Positions 1-7,411 of a DNA stretch of 24,674 bases are shown here, piece by piece. The notes under the pieces were generated by a model, which saw nothing but the letters and a program-made list of their open reading frames with translations, did not search any database and was not told the DNA's origin. Position 1 is the stretch's first letter, and the number at the start of each line of letters is the position of its first letter. The DNA comes from Oscillospiraceae bacterium (GTDB taxonomy: Bacteria > Bacillota_A > Clostridia > Oscillospirales > Oscillospiraceae). The translations under genes were made by a program, and so were the position numbers. The stretch covers positions 1 to 24,674 of the forward strand of contig JAFUPG010000040.1 of the NCBI GenBank assembly GCA_017481325.1, written 5' to 3'.

Positions 1-209
1 AAAATTTCTCCTATGCTTTTTAAAGAAAAGTCAAGTTCACGGTAAAAAAGAATCTCCTGCATACGAAGAAGGGAGTTTTCGTCGTAAAAACGATAGCCTG
101 TATACCTGTCAACAACGGCTGGCGTCAACAATCCTATTTCATCGTAATAATGCAGTGTGCGCACACTTACACCCGTAAAATCGGCAAATTCTTTAATCTG
201 CATTTTCAA
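1..209 (-). CDS. MerR-family transcriptional regulator, N-terminal part (cut by window edge)
   Basis: Reading leftward, the first 69 codons encode a winged-helix DNA-binding domain of the MerR family: the segment [20 protein letters not shown] is the classic recognition helix and wing start, followed by IGLL and a [10 protein letters not shown] segment. The C-terminal effector domain lies outside the window, so the ligand cannot be named. This N-terminus is most like the multidrug/small-molecule-sensing (TipA, BmrR type) branch rather than metal sensors, but no metal or drug site is visible. I prefer the TTG at 209 because a GAGGTG ribosome binding site lies six bases upstream of it; the in-frame ATG at 203 would be twelve away. 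Base composition is more AT-rich than the genes to the right, which hints at a different origin. Confidence 0.85.
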   Translation of the reverse strand, partial: MKMQIKEFADFTGVSVRTLHYYDEIGLLTPAVVDRYTGYRFYDENSLLRMQEILFYRELDFSLKSIGEI

Positions 210-229
210 TTTTATCACCTCACAACAAG

Positions 230-260
230 AGCATACACTATGACGGAGCGTGAGAGTCAA
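230..260 (-). promoter_or_regulatory. MerR-type promoter with 19-base spacer
   Basis: On the minus strand a TTGACT -35 (255-260) and a TATGCT -10 (230-235) are separated by exactly 19 bases instead of 17. This overlong spacer is the hallmark of promoters that MerR proteins activate by distorting the DNA. An imperfect dyad (CTCACG and CGTCAT) occupies the spacer, where MerR dimers bind. It points at the MerR gene starting at 209, so autoregulation is the likely arrangement. Confidence 0.75.
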
Positions 261-350
261 TACCCTTTTGAAAAAATATGGATTGATGTTCGAAAAATTC
301 AAGTTTATCTAATTGATACCATTATATCACAATAATGTGAATAAATAAAG

Positions 351-384
351 AGAACGGCACGAAAAGCAATTTTCGTGCCGTTCT
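351..384 (-). terminator. 15-bp perfect stem-loop, probable terminator
   Basis: A perfect 15-bp inverted repeat (351-365 with 370-384) has a GCAA loop. On the minus strand it is followed by CTTTATTTATT, an imperfect U-tract; on the plus strand there is none. It most plausibly ends minus-strand transcription arriving from the right, but no intact gene lies directly upstream of it: the next minus-strand gene, rpsI, has its own terminator. Confidence 0.6.
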
Positions 385-453
385 ATCGCTTAAATGAGGT
401 CTTTTTCAATACTTTCAGCCATCTTAGCTTTATACTCCTTTCAGAGCATAAAG

Positions 454-486
454 AAAACCCCGAAACTGTAGTAGTTTCGGGGTTTT
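454..486 (-). terminator. rpsI/rplM operon terminator
   Basis: A 14-bp stem (454-467 with 473-486, GC core CCCCG) closes a five-base loop 25 bases past the rpsI stop codon. A-rich and T-rich flanks on both sides make it a possible bidirectional intrinsic terminator. Confidence 0.85.
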
Positions 487-510
487 TTGAGCGATAGTAA
501 TGTTCTCTGA

Positions 511-915
511 TTATCTCTTGGAGAACTGGGGAGCGCGACGGGCGGCCTTCAGACCGTACTTCTTTCTCTCCTTCATTCTGGGGTCACGGGTCAGGAAGCC
601 GGCAGCCTTCAGGGTTGCACGGTACTCGGCGTTGACGCCCAGCAGAGCACGGGAGATGCCATGACGGATGGCGCCGGCCTGGCCGGTAACGCCGCCGCCC
701 TTGACGGTGCAGATGATGTCGACCTTACCGACGTTCTCGGTGGCGACCAGGGGCTGACGAACGATCAGCTTCAGGGTGTCGAGGCCGAAGTAGTCGTCGA
801 TGTCACGGCCGTTGATGATGATGGAACCGGTGCCGTTCTCATAAACACGGACACGGGCGATGGAAGACTTACGTCTGCCGGTGCCGTACTGATACTGTCT
901 CTTGCTTTCGTACAT
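511..915 (-). CDS. rpsI: 30S ribosomal protein S9
   Basis: The 134-residue product matches universal ribosomal protein uS9 over its whole length. Visible family signatures are [15 protein letters not shown] near the N-terminus, the [20 protein letters not shown] segment around residues 75-95, and the basic tail ending RAPQFSKR, whose last residues reach the P-site tRNA in the 30S head. The length is typical (about 130). The ATG at 915 follows a GGAGG site nine bases upstream. It lies 18 bases behind rplM, the conserved rplM-rpsI pair, and is transcribed from the strong promoter at 1445-1473. The stop is followed by a clear terminator. Confidence 0.98.
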   Translation of the reverse strand: MYESKRQYQYGTGRRKSSIARVRVYENGTGSIIINGRDIDDYFGLDTLKLIVRQPLVATENVGKVDIICTVKGGGVTGQAGAIRHGISRALLGVNAEYRATLKAAGFLTRDPRMKERKKYGLKAARRAPQFSKR

Positions 916-933
916 GATCTTCTACCTCCACGA

Positions 934-1365
934 TTAGTCCTGGGTCCAGGCTTCGGGCTTCTGAGCGGCATGGGGATGCTCAGCACCTGCGAAAACCTTC
1001 AGACGGGTGAGGGCGCCACGGCCCAGAGTGTTCTTGGGGAGCATGCCCTTGACTGCCAGCTCGAAAGCGAAGTCGGGACGCTCTGCCATGAGGGTCTTAT
1101 ACTTGGTTTCCTTCAGACCGCCGATCCAGCCGGAGTGGTGGCGATAGAACTTCTGATCCAGCTTCTTGCCGGTGAGGACTGCCTTGTCGGCGTTGATGAC
1201 GATGACGTAGTCGCCACAGTCAACGTTGGGGGTGAAATCGGGCTTCAGCTTGCCACGCAGAAGGTTGGCGGCGATGACGGCGGTGCGGCCCAGGGGCTTA
1301 CCGGCGGCGTCAAGAACGTACCACTTGCGCTGCACGTCTTCTTTTCTGACCAGGGTAGTGGACAT
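934..1365 (-). CDS. rplM: 50S ribosomal protein L13
   Basis: The 143-residue product is ribosomal protein uL13, an early assembly protein of the large subunit. Typical features are [20 protein letters not shown] at the start, [18 protein letters not shown], the [12 protein letters not shown] motif and a C-terminal [10 protein letters not shown] block. The reading frame stays open upstream to 1473, but the start at 1365 gives the normal family length and has GGAGG seven bases in front, so the longer version is rejected. It is the first gene of the rplM-rpsI operon, with a near-consensus sigma-A promoter about 80 bases upstream and a hairpin in the leader. Confidence 0.98.
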   Translation of the reverse strand: MSTTLVRKEDVQRKWYVLDAAGKPLGRTAVIAANLLRGKLKPDFTPNVDCGDYVIVINADKAVLTGKKLDQKFYRHHSGWIGGLKETKYKTLMAERPDFAFELAVKGMLPKNTLGRGALTRLKVFAGAEHPHAAQKPEAWTQD

Positions 1366-1409
1366 GATGTTTCCTCCGTATATGATAATAAATATTTTGA
1401 CTTTTTTCG

Positions 1410-1438
1410 GCTGTGGGATTACAATAGTCCCAGACAGC
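1410..1438 (-). other. Hairpin in the rplM leader
   Basis: In the roughly 70-base leader between the rplM promoter and its ribosome binding site, GCTG-TGGGA pairs with TCCCA-CAGC (1428-1438 with 1410-1418) across a nine-base loop, with a two-base bulge. L13 leaders in Bacillota are known to carry autoregulatory RNA structures; whether this hairpin is one is an inference from position only. Confidence 0.4.
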
Positions 1439-1444
1439 TTTACC

Positions 1445-1473
1445 TTTATACCACGGGAAAATTTGAATGTCAA
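1445..1473 (-). promoter_or_regulatory. Sigma-A promoter of rplM-rpsI
   Basis: Perfect -35 TTGACA (1468-1473) and near-perfect -10 TATAAA (1445-1450) with a 17-base spacer, on the minus strand. This fits a highly expressed ribosomal protein operon. Confidence 0.88.
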
Positions 1474-1543
1474 GCACTATTTTTGAAATTTTTGTTTTTC
1501 TCCGCAAGAACTCTCGTATTCTCGTTTATACTAGTTTATTCTC

Positions 1544-1572
1544 TTGTTTTCTCGTTTTGCAATTTTTATAAA
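1544..1572 (+). promoter_or_regulatory. Probable promoter of the ttcA-like gene
   Basis: TTGTTT (1544-1549), 17 bases, TATAAA (1567-1572). It lies at the end of a pyrimidine-rich stretch (about 1509-1557) with several imperfect TTCTCG repeats between the two divergent transcription units. Confidence 0.5.
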
Positions 1573-1620
1573 TTTACGGGCTCGGGGAAAGTTTTTGCGG
1601 CAGATTTTATAGGAGGTTTT

Positions 1621-2358
1621 ATGATGCAGCGTGCAATGGGACTGGTTCGGCGGTGTGTGGAGGATTATCAGATGATTGCTCCCGGGGACAAGATCGCCGT
1701 AGGCGTATCCGGGGGAAAGGACTCCATGGTGCTTCTGCGGATCTTATCTGCTCTTCGGGATTATTTCCCCGGAGGCTTTTCTCTGGCGGCTGTGACCATT
1801 GACATGGGCTTCGGCATGGATTTCGCCCCCATTGAGGAATTCTGCGCCGCCCGTGAGATCCCCTTTATCCGGGTACAGACGGAGATCTCCAAAATCATCT
1901 TTGATTACCGCAAGGAGAAAAATCCCTGCTCCATGTGCGCAAAAATGCGACGTGGAGCCCTGAATCAGGCAATTTTGGAGCAGGGCTTTACCAAGGTCGC
2001 TCTGGGGCATCACTATGACGATGCGGTGGAGACCTTCCTCATGAGCCTGATCTTTGAGGGACGCATCAGCTGCTTCCAGCCGGTGACCTACTTAGACCGC
2101 AGCGGCGTGACCCAGATCCGGCCCCTTCTGTACCTCACCGAGGGCATGGTGCGCCGTCTGGCGGAGGAGGAGCAGCTTCCCATTGTGCTCAACCGCTGCC
2201 CGGCGGACAAGAACACCAAGCGGGAGGAGATCAAGGAACTGATCCGCAGCCTGAGCAAGACCTACCCCGAGCTGAAGGATCGGGTCTTCGGCGCTATGCA
2301 GCGCCTGCCGCTGCCGGAGTGGGGAACGGTTCCCCATCAGCGCAGCTCGGGAAAATAA
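1621..2358 (+). CDS. ttcA: TtcA-family tRNA 2-thiocytidine synthetase (PP-loop ATPase)
   Basis: The 245-residue protein belongs to the TtcA/TtuA branch of PP-loop ATP pyrophosphatases, which adenylate and thiolate a base in tRNA (TtcA: cytidine 32). The ATP loop SGGKDS is at residues 30-35. Cysteines 103 and 106 (PCSMC) and 193 (NRCPAD) correspond to the three cysteines that hold the oxygen-sensitive [4Fe-4S] cluster in TtcA, and LGHHYDDAVETFLM is the second conserved block. ATGs at 1621 and 1624 are both possible; AGGAGG at 1611-1616 gives a better seven-base spacing to 1624. It is slightly shorter than the enterobacterial enzyme. It stands alone between rplM and rnf, each with its own promoter. 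Exact substrate specificity is inferred. Confidence 0.88.
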   Translation: MMQRAMGLVRRCVEDYQMIAPGDKIAVGVSGGKDSMVLLRILSALRDYFPGGFSLAAVTIDMGFGMDFAPIEEFCAAREIPFIRVQTEISKIIFDYRKEKNPCSMCAKMRRGALNQAILEQGFTKVALGHHYDDAVETFLMSLIFEGRISCFQPVTYLDRSGVTQIRPLLYLTEGMVRRLAEEEQLPIVLNRCPADKNTKREEIKELIRSLSKTYPELKDRVFGAMQRLPLPEWGTVPHQRSSGK

Positions 2359-2424
2359 TCGGTGATTTTTAACAATTATTTGCAAGGAATAGAGAATTTT
2401 CCATAGCAATTTAACCGAATGTGT

Positions 2425-2432
2425 GCTATGAT
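2425..2432 (+). promoter_or_regulatory. Extended -10 element before rnfC
   Basis: GCTATGAT at 2425-2432, preceded by GT, forms an extended -10 (TGnTATGAT) 36 bases upstream of the rnfC start. No good -35 is found 16-18 bases upstream, so it would depend on the extended element or on an activator. Confidence 0.4.
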
Positions 2433-2467
2433 AAACTCGTACGAATATTAATTGAGGTGATGCATTT

Positions 2468-3778
2468 ATGGCTCGATCCTTTTTTGGTGGCGTGCACCCC
2501 AAAGGTTACAAAGAACTGACAAAAGAAAAGGCCCCTGTGGTCCTGCAACCCAAGCTGGTCAGTATTGCCATGAACCAGCATATCGGCAGACCCTGCAGCC
2601 CTCTGGTGCAGGTGGGTCAGCGTGTGCTGGTGGGACAGAAGATCGGCGACGGCGAGGGCCTCTGCGTTCCCGTTCATGCCTCGGTCTCCGGCACAGTGGT
2701 TGCTGTGGAGAACCATGCCACCCCCGGCGGTACATATACCCTCTGCGTGGTCATTGAGAATGACGGAAGAGATACTCGTTTTCCCGGCCTGAAGGGGCGG
2801 GAAACCATCGACGACCTGAGCCCCGAGGAGCTGATCGCCATTATCCGTGAGGCGGGCATTACGGGCATGGGCGGCGCAGGCTTCCCTACCCATGTGAAGC
2901 TCTCCTCCGGCCTGGGCAAGGTGGATACGGTCATTGTCAACGGTGCAGAGTGCGAGCCCTATATCACCGCCGATGACCGCCTGATGCGTGAGAGCCCGGA
3001 GCGGATCATCCGGGGTCTGCAGGTGATTCAGAAGATCCTGCAGCCCAAGCGTACCGCCATCGGCCTGGAGAACAACAAGCCCGCCGCAGCGGCTGCCATG
3101 AAGCAGGCACTGCCGGCGGATATGGAGCTGCTGACCCTGAAGGTACGCTATCCTCAGGGCGCAGAGAAGCAGCTGATCCAGGCGGTAACGGGACGGCAGG
3201 TGCCTCCCGGCGGTCTGCCTGCCCATGTGGGCTGCGCTGTGTTTAATGCCGCCACCTGTGCTGCCATCTGCGATGCGGTTTACGACGGTCTGCCCCTGAT
3301 CCGCCGTATCATCACGGTGACCGGTCAGGCCATCCGTGAGCCGGGCAATTTCCTGGCCCCCATCGGCACCTACTATTCCGAGCTCATCGAGGCCGCAGGA
3401 GGCTTTGTAAAAGCCCCGGATAAGGTACTCTGCGGCGGCCCCATGATGGGCATTGCCCAGCACCGTCTGGACTGCGGCACCATCAAGGGCAATAACGCTC
3501 TGACCTGCCTGTTAGAGAACAAGAAATCTTCCTACGAACCCCAGTGCATCCGCTGCGGCAAGTGCGTGGAGGTCTGCCCCATGCATCTGCAGCCGGTGTT
3601 CCTCCACCGTGCCGGCACCAAGGGTGACCTTGGCAAGCTGGAGAAGGGGAACGTCATGGATTGCATCGAGTGCGGCTGCTGCGCCTATACCTGCCCGGCG
3701 GAGATCCCCCTGGTGCAGAGCTTCCGCCGCAGTAAGCAGCTGCTCCGGGAACAGAAATCAAAGGAGGCGGCAAAATGA
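2468..3778 (+). CDS. rnfC: Rnf complex subunit C (NADH-binding, two [4Fe-4S] clusters)
   Basis: The 436-residue peripheral subunit is where electrons leave the complex to NAD+. The N-terminal part holds a barrel-sandwich segment. The GMGGAGFPTHVKL block near residue 133 is the flavin/nucleotide-binding glycine motif shared with the 51-kDa subunit of Complex I. The C-terminal third carries two ferredoxin-type cluster motifs: cysteines 360, 363, 366, 370 and 399, 402, 405, 409. The ATG at 2468 follows GAGGTGA with a seven-base gap. It is the first gene of rnfCDGEAB, the clostridial/acetogen order, and its stop overlaps the rnfD start by four bases (ATGA), implying translational coupling. Confidence 0.97.
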   Translation: MARSFFGGVHPKGYKELTKEKAPVVLQPKLVSIAMNQHIGRPCSPLVQVGQRVLVGQKIGDGEGLCVPVHASVSGTVVAVENHATPGGTYTLCVVIENDGRDTRFPGLKGRETIDDLSPEELIAIIREAGITGMGGAGFPTHVKLSSGLGKVDTVIVNGAECEPYITADDRLMRESPERIIRGLQVIQKILQPKRTAIGLENNKPAAAAAMKQALPADMELLTLKVRYPQGAEKQLIQAVTGRQVPPGGLPAHVGCAVFNAATCAAICDAVYDGLPLIRRIITVTGQAIREPGNFLAPIGTYYSELIEAAGGFVKAPDKVLCGGPMMGIAQHRLDCGTIKGNNALTCLLENKKSSYEPQCIRCGKCVEVCPMHLQPVFLHRAGTKGDLGKLEKGNVMDCIECGCCAYTCPAEIPLVQSFRRSKQLLREQKSKEAAK

Positions 3779-4782
3779 AACCAAGACCACAGTATTTCAC
3801 CATCTCCTCCTCCCCCCACGCCCACAGCAAGACCACCACGGCGGTGATCATGCGTGACGTGGTCATCGCTCTGATCCCCGCTCTCATCGCTGCCATCTAT
3901 TTCTTCGGTTTCCGAGCCCTGACCTTGACCATGGTGTCGGTTTTCGGCTGCACCTTCTTCGAGTGGGCATACCGTAAGCTGATGAAAAAGCCCCACACCA
4001 TCGGGGATTGGTCTGCGGCGGTTACGGGTGTGCTCATCGCCTTTGTCTGCCCCGTGAGCCTGCCCTTCTGGACGGTGCTGATTGCGGACTTCTTCGCCAT
4101 TGTGCTGGTAAAGCAGCTCTTCGGCGGCATCGGCATGAACATTGTCAACCCCGCCCTGGCTGCCCGTGCCTTTCTCTTCAGCTGGCCCTCTCTGATGTCC
4201 GGCACCTGGGTCACCCCCGGCACCTGGCTGCCTGCCCTGTCCACCCCTGTGGTAGACGGCGTCACCGCCGCAACGCCCATGGAGTCCCTGGCGGTGGGAC
4301 AGCTTCCCACCGAGAGCCTGCTGGATCTCTTCCTGGGGAACATCGGCGGCTCCCTAGGCGAGGTTTCTGCCCTGGCGCTGATTTTGGGCGGTGTGTATCT
4401 TCTGATCCGCCGTGTGATCTCTCTGCGTATTCCCCTGGCTTACCTGCTCACCGTGGCGGTGCTGACTTTCCTGTTCCCTCTGGGCGGCAATGACCGCCTG
4501 CTCTGGATGGCCAGCCAGATTCTCTCCGGCGGCCTGCTTCTGGGTGCCATCTTCATGGCCACAGACTATACCACCTCCCCTGTCACCCGTGGCGGACAGA
4601 TCGCCTTTGGCATTGGCTGCGGTCTGCTGACCGTGGCGCTGCGCTACTTCGGCTCCTATGTAGAGGGCGTGAGCTATGCCATTTTGATCATGAACTGCTG
4701 CGTGGGCTTCTTCGACAAGCTGGGCATCCCCAAGCGCTTCGGCCTTGTGAAAAAGGCAAAGAAGGGCGGTGAGGGCAAGTGA
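3775..4782 (+). CDS. rnfD: Rnf complex subunit D (membrane flavoprotein)
   Basis: This 335-residue integral membrane protein of the RnfD/NqrB family begins with the usual PxxYF(T)ISSSPH-type soluble tail and then has about nine or ten hydrophobic segments. RnfD carries an FMN covalently bound to a threonine; here the likely acceptor is Thr167 in the segment DGVTAATPM (161-169). The glycine of the usual GAT triplet is alanine, a variant I believe is common in this subunit. The GGIGMNIVNPALAARAF stretch (117-133) is a strongly conserved block. The gene overlaps rnfC by four bases and rnfG by four. It forms part of the ion-translocating core. Confidence 0.96.
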   Translation: MKPRPQYFTISSSPHAHSKTTTAVIMRDVVIALIPALIAAIYFFGFRALTLTMVSVFGCTFFEWAYRKLMKKPHTIGDWSAAVTGVLIAFVCPVSLPFWTVLIADFFAIVLVKQLFGGIGMNIVNPALAARAFLFSWPSLMSGTWVTPGTWLPALSTPVVDGVTAATPMESLAVGQLPTESLLDLFLGNIGGSLGEVSALALILGGVYLLIRRVISLRIPLAYLLTVAVLTFLFPLGGNDRLLWMASQILSGGLLLGAIFMATDYTTSPVTRGGQIAFGIGCGLLTVALRYFGSYVEGVSYAILIMNCCVGFFDKLGIPKRFGLVKKAKKGGEGK

Positions 4783-5294
4783 AATACATTTTTCGCCTGA
4801 CCGTCACCCTCTTCCTCATTACCGCCGTGGTAGCGGGGCTTCTGGCCCTGGTGAACCACGTGACCGAGGAGAAGATTGCCACCCTGAAGGAAGAAAAAGC
4901 CAAAAATGCCATGCTGCAGGTGCTGCCTGCGGAGGAATACACCCCCGTCCCCTGTGCAGAGGAAGATGTGACCATTTACCGAGCGGATGACAAAGGCTAC
5001 GTGGTGCGCCTGGAGGCCGGTGGCTTCGGCGGCGCCATTGACCTGATGGTAGGTGTCAATTCCGATGGAACCGTCAGCGGCATCTCCGTGGTCTCCCATG
5101 CGGAAACCGCCTCCCTGGGTGCCAACTGCACCCGTGCGGATTGGCAGAGCCAGTTTGTCGGCCGCAGCGGCCAGCTGGCCGTGGACAAGGACGGCGGCGA
5201 GATCGATTCCCTCACCGGCGCTACGGTGACCTCCCGAGCGGTCACCGAGGCCGTGGAACGGGCGCTGAAACTGGTTGAGGAGGTGGGCAAATGA
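4779..5294 (+). CDS. rnfG: Rnf complex subunit G (covalent FMN electron carrier)
   Basis: The 171-residue protein has one N-terminal membrane helix (about residues 4-27) and an extracytoplasmic FMN-binding domain. The ApbE-type flavinylation motif DSLTGATVT lies at 143-151, with Thr149 the probable FMN-carrying residue. The start is GTG at 4779, inside the rnfD stop overlap (GTGA). The domain is shorter than many RnfG proteins (commonly 180-210) but has its key motif. The flavin transferase ApbE needed to load RnfD and RnfG is not in the window. Confidence 0.95.
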   Translation: MKYIFRLTVTLFLITAVVAGLLALVNHVTEEKIATLKEEKAKNAMLQVLPAEEYTPVPCAEEDVTIYRADDKGYVVRLEAGGFGGAIDLMVGVNSDGTVSGISVVSHAETASLGANCTRADWQSQFVGRSGQLAVDKDGGEIDSLTGATVTSRAVTEAVERALKLVEEVGK

Positions 5295-5932
5295 ACTTCA
5301 AGAAGCAACTGAAAGAAGGTCTTCTGACCAACAACCCCGTTCTGAGCCAGCTTCTGGGCATGTGCTCCACCATGGCCATTACCACCACCCTCTTTAACGG
5401 CCTGGGCATGGGTGTCTCCGTGACTCTGATCCTCATCTGCTCCAATGTGGTCATCTCCCTGCTGCGCAAGGTGATCCCCGATAAGATCCGCATTGCCGCC
5501 TATATTGTGGTGATCGCCGGCTTCGTTACCATGGTGGATCTGCTGCTGCAGGCATACCTGCCCTCCCTCTCCGAGAGTCTGGGCGTGTTTATCCCCCTGA
5601 TCGTGGTCAACTGCATCATTTTGGGCAGAGCCGAGGCCTTTGCCTCCAAGCACGGTGTGCTGGCCTCCGCTGTGGATGGCCTGACCCAGGGCATCGGCTA
5701 CACCGCCGCTCTGGTGGTCATGTGCATCATCCGTGAGTTCCTGGGCAGCGGCACCTTCGGCGCCGGTGTCATCGGTGCAGACGGCATCCGCATCCTGCCG
5801 GAGCAGTACCCCGCTCTGTTGATCATCCTCCCCGTAGGCGGCTTCCTGACCCTGGGCTGCCTCATCGCCTTTACCCAGTGGGTCAACCGCAAGCTCGCTG
5901 AGCGAGCCGAGAGAAAGGAGGCGGCAGGATAA
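5291..5932 (+). CDS. rnfE: Rnf complex subunit E (membrane subunit)
   Basis: The 213-residue integral membrane protein is of the RnfE/NqrD family. It begins with NFKKQLKEGLLTNNPVLSQLLGMC, keeps the conserved IPLIVVNCIILGRAEAFAS block (about residues 96-115) and has about six hydrophobic helices. In Rnf, subunits A and E are homologous, inverted half-channel proteins that together ligate a membrane-embedded [2Fe-2S] cluster; the cysteines at 25 (LLGMC) and 104 (VNCII) are in the expected positions. It overlaps rnfG by four bases, and its TAA shares one base with the rnfA start codon. Confidence 0.96.
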   Translation: MNFKKQLKEGLLTNNPVLSQLLGMCSTMAITTTLFNGLGMGVSVTLILICSNVVISLLRKVIPDKIRIAAYIVVIAGFVTMVDLLLQAYLPSLSESLGVFIPLIVVNCIILGRAEAFASKHGVLASAVDGLTQGIGYTAALVVMCIIREFLGSGTFGAGVIGADGIRILPEQYPALLIILPVGGFLTLGCLIAFTQWVNRKLAERAERKEAAG

Positions 5933-6522
5933 TGCAGCTGTTTTTATCCCTGTTCTCCATCTCCCTGAGCGCCATTTTGGCAGAGAACTTTATTTTAGTG
6001 AAATTCCTGGGCATCTGCCCCTTTATGGGCGTGTCCAAAAAGACCGATACCGCCGTCGGTATGGGCGTTGCTGTCATCTTCGTTATGGCGCTGGCCTCCG
6101 CTGCCACCTGGGCGGTCAATGAGTATCTGCTCTTGCCCTTCGGCCTTGGCTATATGCAGACCGTGGTCTTCATTCTGGTCATTGCGGCACTGGTGCAGCT
6201 GGTGGAGATGTTCCTCCAGAAGGTCGTGCCCTCTTTGTACCAGGCGCTGGGCATCTACCTGCCCCTGATCACCACCAACTGCGCCGTTCTGGGCGTGGCG
6301 CTGCTGAATATTCAGGAGGGCTACAGCTTCATTGAGTCCCTGATCTACGGCGTTACCGGCGGTATTGGCTTCACTCTGGCCATTGTCCTCTTCTCCTCCG
6401 TGCGGGAGCGTCTGGAGGACTGCGATTGCCCCAAGGCCTTCAAGGGCTTCCCGCTGGCGCTGATCGCCGCCGGTCTGCTGGCGCTGTCCTTTATGGGCTT
6501 CTCCGGCTTCAAGGTATTTTAA
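5932..6522 (+). CDS. rnfA: Rnf complex subunit A (membrane subunit)
   Basis: The 196-residue RnfA/NqrE-type protein opens with LFLSLFSISLSAILAENFIL and GICPFMGVSKK and has the mirror block LPLITTNCAVLGVALLN (about residues 108-124), matching the VNCIILG block of RnfE. Six membrane helices are visible. It pairs with RnfE to form the core that carries electrons across the membrane. The start codon shares a base with the rnfE stop (TAATG). Length is normal for the family (about 190-195). Confidence 0.97.
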   Translation: MQLFLSLFSISLSAILAENFILVKFLGICPFMGVSKKTDTAVGMGVAVIFVMALASAATWAVNEYLLLPFGLGYMQTVVFILVIAALVQLVEMFLQKVVPSLYQALGIYLPLITTNCAVLGVALLNIQEGYSFIESLIYGVTGGIGFTLAIVLFSSVRERLEDCDCPKAFKGFPLALIAAGLLALSFMGFSGFKVF

Positions 6523-6538
6523 GGAAGGAGGCTGCGCT

Positions 6539-7366
6539 GTGGAAAAAATCTTATATGCCGTTGCCATCCTGGCTGCTATGGGTGCTGTTTTCGGTGGAAT
6601 TCTGGCGGCTGCCTCCCGAATTTTTGCGGTGCAGGTGGATGAGCGCCTGCCCAAGCTCACCGAAGCGCTGCCCGGTGCCAACTGCGGCGGCTGCGGCTTT
6701 GCCGGCTGTCAGGCCTATGCACAGGCCGTGCTGGATGGCAAGGCTTCCTTAGGGCTCTGCGCTGCCGGAGGCTCGGAGGCTGCAGAAAAAATGGGCAAAA
6801 TCATGGGCATCGAGGCCGATAAAGTTGAGCGCAAGGTGGCCATGGTCAAGTGCCGTGGGCAGAACCACCTGTCCAAGGGTCGCTACGAAGGCATTGCCGA
6901 TTGCCGTGCCGCCATGTTCGTCACAGGCGACGGCCCTTCTGCCTGCCCCAACGGCTGTCTTGGCTTCGGTACCTGCGTCAGTGTCTGTAAATTTGGCGCT
7001 ATCTCCGTGCAGAACGGTGTGGCCCGGGTGGATGCGGAGAAATGCACCGGCTGTATGCAGTGCGTGGAGGCCTGCCCCCGTAAGGTCATCATCCCCGTCA
7101 CCTACCATACGGATATCGTCATCGCCTGCTCCAACCGGGAGCGTGGTGCCTATACCCGTGAGACCTGTGACCTTGGCTGCGTGGGCTGCCATCTCTGCGA
7201 GAAGCAGTGCGAGCACGATGCCATCCACGTGATCAAGAATCTGGCGGTCATCGACTACAGCAAGTGTGTCTCCTGCGGCCGCTGCGCTGCGGTTTGCCCC
7301 CGTCACCTGATCTCCGACTCCAACCTCCGCACCGATATGGATGCCGTCCCCGCCATGCAGCGGTAA
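6539..7366 (+). CDS. rnfB: Rnf complex subunit B (ferredoxin-accepting polyferredoxin)
   Basis: The 275-residue protein is the electron entry point from reduced ferredoxin. It has an N-terminal membrane anchor (about residues 4-25), then the RnfB-specific four-cysteine cluster domain (Cys49, 52, 57, 74 in CGGCGFAGC...LC), then ferredoxin-like blocks: CPNGCLGFGTCVSVC (136-150), CTGCMQCVEACP (169-180), the CDLGCVGCHLCEKQC stretch (210-224) and CVSCGRCAAVCP (243-254). That makes about five cluster sites. It is last in the operon, as in other clostridial rnf loci. The GTG start at 6539 follows GGAGG with a seven-base spacing. A strong terminator follows directly. Confidence 0.96.
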   Translation: MEKILYAVAILAAMGAVFGGILAAASRIFAVQVDERLPKLTEALPGANCGGCGFAGCQAYAQAVLDGKASLGLCAAGGSEAAEKMGKIMGIEADKVERKVAMVKCRGQNHLSKGRYEGIADCRAAMFVTGDGPSACPNGCLGFGTCVSVCKFGAISVQNGVARVDAEKCTGCMQCVEACPRKVIIPVTYHTDIVIACSNRERGAYTRETCDLGCVGCHLCEKQCEHDAIHVIKNLAVIDYSKCVSCGRCAAVCPRHLISDSNLRTDMDAVPAMQR

Positions 7367-7377
7367 GAAAAAATAGT

Positions 7378-7411
7378 AAGAGGTCGCCTTCGAGAGGCGA
7401 CCTCTTTTTTT
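7378..7411 (+). terminator. rnf operon terminator
   Basis: A 12-bp stem (7378-7389 with 7395-7406) with a five-base loop runs into seven T residues, starting 11 bases after the rnfB stop. The T-run overlaps the stop codon of the convergent antiporter gene, and the A-rich left flank may let it work in both directions. Confidence 0.93.

Noticed and set aside
661..1620. Upstream extension of the ttcA frame through rpsI and rplM
   Set aside because: The frame is open by chance opposite the ribosomal genes; the good ribosome binding site and family start are at 1611-1624.
2367..2385. Possible Rex (NADH-sensing) operator before rnfC
   Set aside because: Only one TTAACAA-like half is present; the other half of the TTGTTAA-N4-TTAACAA dyad is missing.
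2426..3463. 345-codon open frame on the minus strand opposite rnfC
   Set aside because: rnfC carries clear Fe-S motifs; the antisense frame has no recognisable domain or start signals.
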